Assembly: GCF_002289565.1 (NCBI RefSeq)
Contig: NZ_NTFY01000079.1
Location: forward strand, 17,932-81,931
From: Rhodopirellula sp. SM50
Lineage (GTDB): Bacteria; Planctomycetota; Planctomycetia; Pirellulales; Pirellulaceae
Direction: 5' to 3'
Length of the DNA stretch: 64,000 bases
Shown: positions 59,915-64,000 of the stretch, piece after piece
How positions within the stretch are numbered: position 1 is the first letter of the stretch
Layout: each line of letters starts with the position of its first letter
The notes under the pieces: model-generated
Told to the model about the DNA's origin: nothing
Database searches by the model: none
What the model saw: only the letters and a program-made list of their open reading frames with translations
Position numbers and translations under genes: made by a program

Positions 59915-60545
59915 ACCGACGGCACGAGCGAATTTTTTAGCGGCAGGGCGCCAGCAGGCTGTCGTTTTTGTGAGCCGCGACGCGTAAGCGGCCGGGCACT
60001 GCGACGCTGCCCGAGGCCTTACGGCCAGCGGCTCACCATTGACTCAGCAGATCCCGACAAAAACGACAGTCCGCAAGCCCTCCGGTGCTTCCCTTGTTCC
60101 CGGGCTCCGCCTGGGAACACACTGCCATGGAGGCTCCCGCCTCCTACCCGCCATCGGCGCGTCGCGAGTGACGTCGATTGCATGAGTGGCGGAGTTGATC
60201 GCAGCGACGGCCCTCTCTGGCGTTTGCTTGCTGCGCAAACGCCGTCTCTCCCAGAGGGAGAGAAGCTAAATCGGTTGCCAAATCCTGCAGTGAAAGAATC
60301 GACGTTCCAAGCCACACCGGCTCTGCGTTCCAAGGCAGAGCCTTGGAACCAGTTAAAACGGCCTATCGGTTGAATCGGCCGTTCGACCTCAGCCGGTTCG
60401 CGCCAGCGTCCGGGCCTTCACGCTTCTTCAGGTTGCGGCCCGTAGGCTCGCGCCAAACGGCTGATCATCGTTTGACATCAGCCGGTTTGCGCTAGCGTCC
60501 GGGCACTTCCGCTACGGATGCGCGGCGTCTGAAAAACAGGCTGTC
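59915..60545. other. Gene-free region with four repeat types
   Basis: No gene is supported. Contents: a family A copy split by a family B-like element (59937-60085), family D pieces at about 60091-60147 and 60322-60350, and a direct repeat CAGCCGGTTCGCGCCAGCG / CAGCCGGTTTGCGCTAGCG near 60391-60500. Family E-like CTCCCAGAGGGAG at about 60247-60259 is also present. The whole region is a repeat sink. Confidence 0.7.
59937..60085. repeat. Family A repeat interrupted by a family B-like palindrome
   Basis: TTAGCGGCAGGGCGC (59937-59951) and AAGCCCTCCGG (60075-60085) are the two halves of one family A arm, usually contiguous. Between them lie about 123 bases that begin near GCAGGCTGTCGTTTTT and end AAAAACGACAGTCCGC. 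The ends are complementary apart from two bases, like the family B ends at 4134-4253. This reads as an insertion of B into A. Confidence 0.75.
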
Positions 60546-61556
60546 TTACAGCGTCGCGCGGAGCTTGGCTCCGTTGCCGGCTTGCCCGAAGGCTGTCATG
60601 CGTGCGACACAGACTTCTTTCATCGCCGTGCGCGCGGGCTTCAGATAAGCACGCGGGTCAAACGCCGAGGGGTCTTCGGCGAACACCTTGCGAATCGCAC
60701 CGGTGATGGCCATGCGGCAATCGGTATCCACATTGATCTTGCGAACACCGCTCTTGATCCCGCGTTGAATTTCTTCGACCGGCACACCGTAGGTTTGCTT
60801 CATTTGGCCACCGTACTTGTTGATGATGTCCTGCAATTCTTGCGGAACACTGCTGCTGCCGTGCATCACCAGGTGGGTGTTGGGCAATTTGGCGTGGATT
60901 GCTTCGATCCGCGACATCGCCAGCACTTCGCCGGTCGGTTTTTTGGTGAACTTGTACGCACCGTGGCTGGTCCCGATGGCGACGGCCAGTGCGTCGACGC
61001 CGGTTTCTTCGACAAATCGCTGGGCTTCGTCGGGATCGGTCAGCAATTGGTCGTGCGTCAGTTCGCCGACCGCACCGTGGCCGTCTTCCTGCTCCCCTTC
61101 GCCGCTTTCCAGCGATCCCAGGCAGCCGAGTTCGCCTTCGACGCTGACGTTTTTGGCGTGTGCCAGTTCAACGACGGCCTTGGTGACGCGAGCGTTGTAT
61201 TCGTAATCCGCGGGAGTTTTTCCGTCTTCTTCCAGCGAACCGTCCATCATGACGCTGGTGAAGCCGTTTTCGATCGCCGATTTACAGGTCTCGGGGCTGT
61301 TGCCATGGTCTTGGTGCATGACGATCGGAATGTGCGGGTACAATTCGGTCGCCGCGATCATCAGGTGACGCAAGTAGGCGTCCTGCGAATAAGCACGTGC
61401 ACCACGCGATGCCTGGATGATCACGGGCGAATCAGTTTCTTCGGCGGCTTCCATGATCGCCTGGATCTGCTCCATATTGTTGACGTTGAATGCCGCAACG
61501 CCGTAATCGTTTTCTGCGGCGTGGTCGAGCACAACGCGAAGTGGAACCAATGCCAT
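60546..61556 (-). CDS. fba: Fructose-bisphosphate aldolase, class II
   Basis: A 336-residue zinc-dependent aldolase that splits or forms fructose 1,6-bisphosphate in glycolysis, gluconeogenesis or the Calvin cycle. The VMHQDHGN segment carries zinc His and the catalytic Asp. GTSHGAYKF and HGSSSVP (zinc His, phosphate site) and the [11 protein letters not shown] phosphate loop are all in place. Length and [20 protein letters not shown] fit the Calvin-cycle-type (CbbA) subgroup. ATG at 61556; AAGGTAG lies upstream. The gene is single, with no neighbouring carbon-fixation genes, so a glycolytic role is more likely. Confidence 0.94.
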   Translation of the reverse strand: MALVPLRVVLDHAAENDYGVAAFNVNNMEQIQAIMEAAEETDSPVIIQASRGARAYSQDAYLRHLMIAATELYPHIPIVMHQDHGNSPETCKSAIENGFTSVMMDGSLEEDGKTPADYEYNARVTKAVVELAHAKNVSVEGELGCLGSLESGEGEQEDGHGAVGELTHDQLLTDPDEAQRFVEETGVDALAVAIGTSHGAYKFTKKPTGEVLAMSRIEAIHAKLPNTHLVMHGSSSVPQELQDIINKYGGQMKQTYGVPVEEIQRGIKSGVRKINVDTDCRMAITGAIRKVFAEDPSAFDPRAYLKPARTAMKEVCVARMTAFGQAGNGAKLRATL

Positions 61557-61648
61557 GATCAGCTACCTTGGGGTAAAATGAGAGTCGGGGGTCAGTCTTT
61601 TGCCGGGAATTATCGCTGCGTGACCCCTGACCGCAAGGGCGGGGGATC

Positions 61649-62227
61649 ATGATTCTGCTGTTGGACAATCAGGACTCCTTTGTTCACAACTTGGCACGCT
61701 ATTTTCGCCTTACCGGGGCGGAGACCCGTGTGATCCGGAGCAACCAGATCACCGCCCGCCAGGCCATTGACCTCGCCCCCCAGGCAATCGTACTGTCCCC
61801 AGGCCCCCACGGCCCGGCCGATGCCGGTTGCTGCATCGAACTGATCCGACGAGCCCCCGAGGGTCTGCCGATCCTGGGTGTCTGCCTGGGACACCAAGCG
61901 ATCGGGGCGGCCTTCGGCGGACAGATCATCCGCAGCGAACCGCGCCATGGCTTGGCCAGCCCGATCACCCACGACGGCGAAGACCTGTTTCGCAACTGCC
62001 CCAGCCCGATGAATGTCGCGCGTTATCATTCCCTGGTCGTCTCGTCGCGGCAGCTGCCGAGTTGCTTGCGGGTGACCGCCACCAGCACCGACGACGCCTG
62101 CGTGATGGGGCTGCGACACCGCTCGCGTCCGGTCTTCGGCGTCCAGTTCCACCCCGAATCGATTCTTTCGGACACCGGCCAAACCATCGTCCAGAACTTC
62201 GCCTCCCTGACCCAAAACGCAACGTGA
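61649..62227 (+). CDS. pabA: Glutamine amidotransferase of p-aminobenzoate/anthranilate synthase
   Basis: A 192-residue class I glutamine amidotransferase. It supplies ammonia to PabB/TrpE to make p-aminobenzoate or anthranilate. LLDNQDSFVHNLARYF opens the protein. The triad is C79 (GVCLGHQ), H168 and E170 (FHPES). The start ATG is at 61649, after GGCGGGGG. The stop overlaps the DUF447 gene start by four bases (GTGA), placing it in one operon with an RFAP synthase, which uses p-aminobenzoate. This makes the PabA role more likely than TrpG. The catalytic PabB partner is not in this window. Confidence 0.88.
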   Translation: MILLLDNQDSFVHNLARYFRLTGAETRVIRSNQITARQAIDLAPQAIVLSPGPHGPADAGCCIELIRRAPEGLPILGVCLGHQAIGAAFGGQIIRSEPRHGLASPITHDGEDLFRNCPSPMNVARYHSLVVSSRQLPSCLRVTATSTDDACVMGLRHRSRPVFGVQFHPESILSDTGQTIVQNFASLTQNAT

Positions 62228-62841
62228 TCCTGGAATCAATCGTCACAACGATCGGCGTCGACGGCCGCATCAATCTTGCGCCGATGGGGCCGGTGGTGTC
62301 CGATCCCGATGCGATGACGTCCAGCGGATCGGCCGACCCGGGCTTTGTCCTGCGACCGTTCGAGGGCTCTCGCACGTTCGAAAATCTGCGTGCGACGCGC
62401 CGCGCGACGATCCACGTGACCGACGACTCGGCCCTGTTCGCCCGTGCCGCGGTGAGCCAGCTCGACGATCAAGCCGTATCGGTGCGTCGTTCGGATTGCG
62501 GGCGATGGGCGATCCTGAATCACTGCCATCGTTGGTTCGCCGTCGAAGTCGTCTCCGTGGCCGAAACGCCGCCCCGCTATGAGATGCCGTGCCGAGTCGT
62601 CGACTCCGGAATCATCGCGCCGTTTTTTGGTTTCAATCGAGCCAAGCATGCCGTCATCGAAGCGGCCATCCTGGCAACGCGAACCCATTTGATCTCGGCC
62701 GAGGACGTGCGATCGCAACTTGAGGCCTTGAAACCCTTGGTCGACAAGACCGCGGGCGACGCCGAACGAGACGCATTCGAGACGTTGGCTTCGGTGATCA
62801 CCCAGCGGATCAAGTCTCACGCCCCGACCGGAACCCCATGA
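62224..62841 (+). CDS. DUF447 family protein of the tetrahydromethanopterin-linked operon
   Basis: A 205-residue protein with an N-terminal beta-barrel of the flavin-reductase-like (split-barrel) type: VTTIGVDGRINLAPMGPVVS, ENLRATRRATIHVTDD, PFFGFNRAKHAVIEAAIL. This matches DUF447, known from archaea and methylotrophic bacteria in which it co-occurs with tetrahydromethanopterin genes. No catalytic residues can be named. The GTG at 62224 overlaps the pabA stop by four bases, and the stop overlaps the RFAP synthase start by four bases (ATGA). So all three genes are translationally coupled. Confidence 0.82.
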   Translation: MILESIVTTIGVDGRINLAPMGPVVSDPDAMTSSGSADPGFVLRPFEGSRTFENLRATRRATIHVTDDSALFARAAVSQLDDQAVSVRRSDCGRWAILNHCHRWFAVEVVSVAETPPRYEMPCRVVDSGIIAPFFGFNRAKHAVIEAAILATRTHLISAEDVRSQLEALKPLVDKTAGDAERDAFETLASVITQRIKSHAPTGTP

Positions 62842-63827
62842 TGCGCGCGGCGAAACGGATTCGAATTGAAACCGGCGCCCGGTTGCACTTCGGGCTACTC
62901 GACACGTCGCCGCCATTCGGTGGCCTCGGTGCGATGATCGACCAACCGGCGACCATCGTCGAACTCTCCGCGGCCGAGCAATGGACCATCGCGAGTGCTT
63001 ACCAACAACGAGCCTGCCCGATCGCCAAACGTTTTTGCCAAGTCATCGGCCAGGGGTCGTTACCCGCCGTGGCGATCGACGTCGTCAAGGCCGCGCCGCC
63101 GCACCGTGGGTTCGGTAGCGGCACACAACTCTCACTCGCCATCGCCGAAGGGCTGCGCCAATTGACCGGTCAGGAGATGACGGATGAAACACTCGCCGCT
63201 GAGATCGCCGATCGGGGCAAACGTTCGGCGGTCGGAGTCCACGGCTTTTTCAACGGCGGCATGATCTTCGAAACCGGTGATGACGATCACCAAACGCTGA
63301 ACCCGATTCGCCAACGGGTTGAATTACCTGAGCGATGGCGTTTGCTGACACTCAGCCCCGCGACGGTTGCCGAAACCGTTTCCGGCAACCACGAATCCGA
63401 TCACTTTGCCAGACTGCAATCCGAACCTCTCCGCTCGGCGGCAAACCGCCTTCGCGATGAGCTACGCCGGCACATCCTCGACGACATTCTGCCCGCCGCC
63501 CGGGCCGGTCGCTTCACCGACTTCGCCCGTGCGATCGAAACGTACAACCATGCCAGCGGCATGCTGTTCGCCGAAGCCCAAGGCGGTCCCTACAACGGCC
63601 GCTGGGTCACCGAGCTGATCGCGTCGCTACAAAATGCCGGCGCGATCGGCGTCGGACAAAGCAGCTGGGGGCCGGGCGTGTTCGCCTGGTGCGAAGACGA
63701 ATCGTCCGCGAACGCATTGGCCGAACAGTTTGCCAGCCCAACGATGAACATCCAAATCGCTCGCATCAAACACACCGGGCGAACGGTGAGCAGCGTAGGT
63801 CATGCTGTGCATGACAATCAACGGTAG
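62838..63827 (+). CDS. mptG: Beta-ribofuranosylaminobenzene 5'-phosphate synthase (beta-RFAP synthase)
   Basis: A 329-residue GHMP-kinase-fold enzyme that condenses p-aminobenzoate with PRPP, releasing CO2, to form beta-RFAP. This is the first committed step of (tetrahydro)methanopterin synthesis. The first strand IRIETGARLHFGLLD and the GHMP loop PPHRGFGSGTQLSLAIAEG (about 88-106) are conserved, and the C-terminal WGPGVFAW is typical of the family. It overlaps the DUF447 gene (ATGA). The last ten residues and the TAG stop come from a 29-bp direct repeat, so the native C-terminus was altered or extended by a repeat. It implies C1 metabolism with H4MPT in this bacterium. Confidence 0.9.
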   Translation: MMRAAKRIRIETGARLHFGLLDTSPPFGGLGAMIDQPATIVELSAAEQWTIASAYQQRACPIAKRFCQVIGQGSLPAVAIDVVKAAPPHRGFGSGTQLSLAIAEGLRQLTGQEMTDETLAAEIADRGKRSAVGVHGFFNGGMIFETGDDDHQTLNPIRQRVELPERWRLLTLSPATVAETVSGNHESDHFARLQSEPLRSAANRLRDELRRHILDDILPAARAGRFTDFARAIETYNHASGMLFAEAQGGPYNGRWVTELIASLQNAGAIGVGQSSWGPGVFAWCEDESSANALAEQFASPTMNIQIARIKHTGRTVSSVGHAVHDNQR

Positions 63828-63852
63828 GTCATGCTGTGCATGACAATCAACG
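63795..63852. repeat. 29-bp tandem duplication at the 3' end of mptG
   Basis: A 29-base unit starting GTAGGTCATGCTGTGCATGA is present at 63795-63823 and exactly again at 63824-63852. Each copy contains the hairpin GTCATGC-tgt-GCATGAC. The first copy encodes the last residues (about VGHAVHDNQR) of the RFAP synthase and the second supplies its stop. Confidence 0.95.
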
Positions 63853-64000
63853 GTAGTGGACCGTCTAGCGGTTAACGTCATGCGCCGGTCATCCGTCTGA
63901 TTGGATCGCGGAGTCAAACCGGCGGGTTGCAGTGCAACGCTGGAAGCGCCAGCCTGAAGACAGCCCCGAGTACCCGATTTAAATGAACCCACGGATGGCA

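Overview
The window looks like chromosomal DNA of a planctomycete, most likely Pirellulaceae (Rhodopirellula/Stieleria-like). I base this on the GC-rich sequence, weak or absent Shine-Dalgarno sites at many starts, frequent TTG/GTG starts, ECF sigma factors, a beta-RFAP synthase (tetrahydromethanopterin pathway) in a bacterium, a NatB permease fused to a CPBP protease, and several families of palindromic intergenic repeats. No rRNA, tRNA, CRISPR array, prophage or intact transposase gene was seen. I called about 46 protein genes, nearly all intact.

Layout. 0-5 kb: glycosyltransferase, ispG-surE (overlapping), csrA, a UVR-motif protein. 5-12 kb: an ECF sigma factor, a 1.1-kb gene-poor stretch, comF, DUF502, DUF4254, and the ilvN-ilvC operon (minus strand) with its terminator and a MITE-like palindrome in its 3' region. 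12-18 kb: a secreted nitrilase-family hydrolase, an isochorismatase-family hydrolase, a Cys-rich secreted protein and an OprP-like porin. 17.5-27 kb: a NatA/NatB-CPBP transporter, sugar-type enzymes (TIM-barrel isomerase, aldo/keto reductase, Gfo/Idh/MocA oxidoreductase), an HD-GYP response regulator and an SSS symporter. 27.7-33.6 kb: a signalling group made of a 1283-residue kinase-ATPase-TPR protein, an HDOD protein and a K+ channel. 34-45 kb: DEAD-box helicase, sugar-acid dehydratase, GlnE, primary-type sigma factor, small membrane protein and NCS2-like permease. 45-53 kb: ECF sigma factor with an anti-sigma-like partner, a large DUF11 surface protein, esterase, EboD-like dehydroquinate synthase homologue, rhomboid. 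53-64 kb: groES-groEL, YugP-like protease, DUF58, RluB-like pseudouridine synthase, class II aldolase, and a pabA-DUF447-RFAP synthase operon.

How genes work together. ilvN-ilvC make branched-chain amino acid precursors. pabA would supply p-aminobenzoate, the substrate of the RFAP synthase encoded two genes downstream with overlapping stop/start codons, so that operon probably feeds tetrahydromethanopterin synthesis. The NatA and NatB-CPBP genes overlap by four bases and form one transporter.

The most unusual feature is not a gene. At least five families of palindromic or tandem repeats fill the gaps, and the stop codons of at least eight genes lie inside a repeat copy (surE, HD-GYP regulator, SSS symporter, kinase, glnE, ECF sigma, yugP-like, RFAP synthase). 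One element (9876-10010) has perfect 18-bp terminal inverted repeats and a 5-bp target duplication, and another (about 59952-60074) appears to have inserted into a copy of a different family. This points to small mobile palindromes that tend to sit at gene ends.
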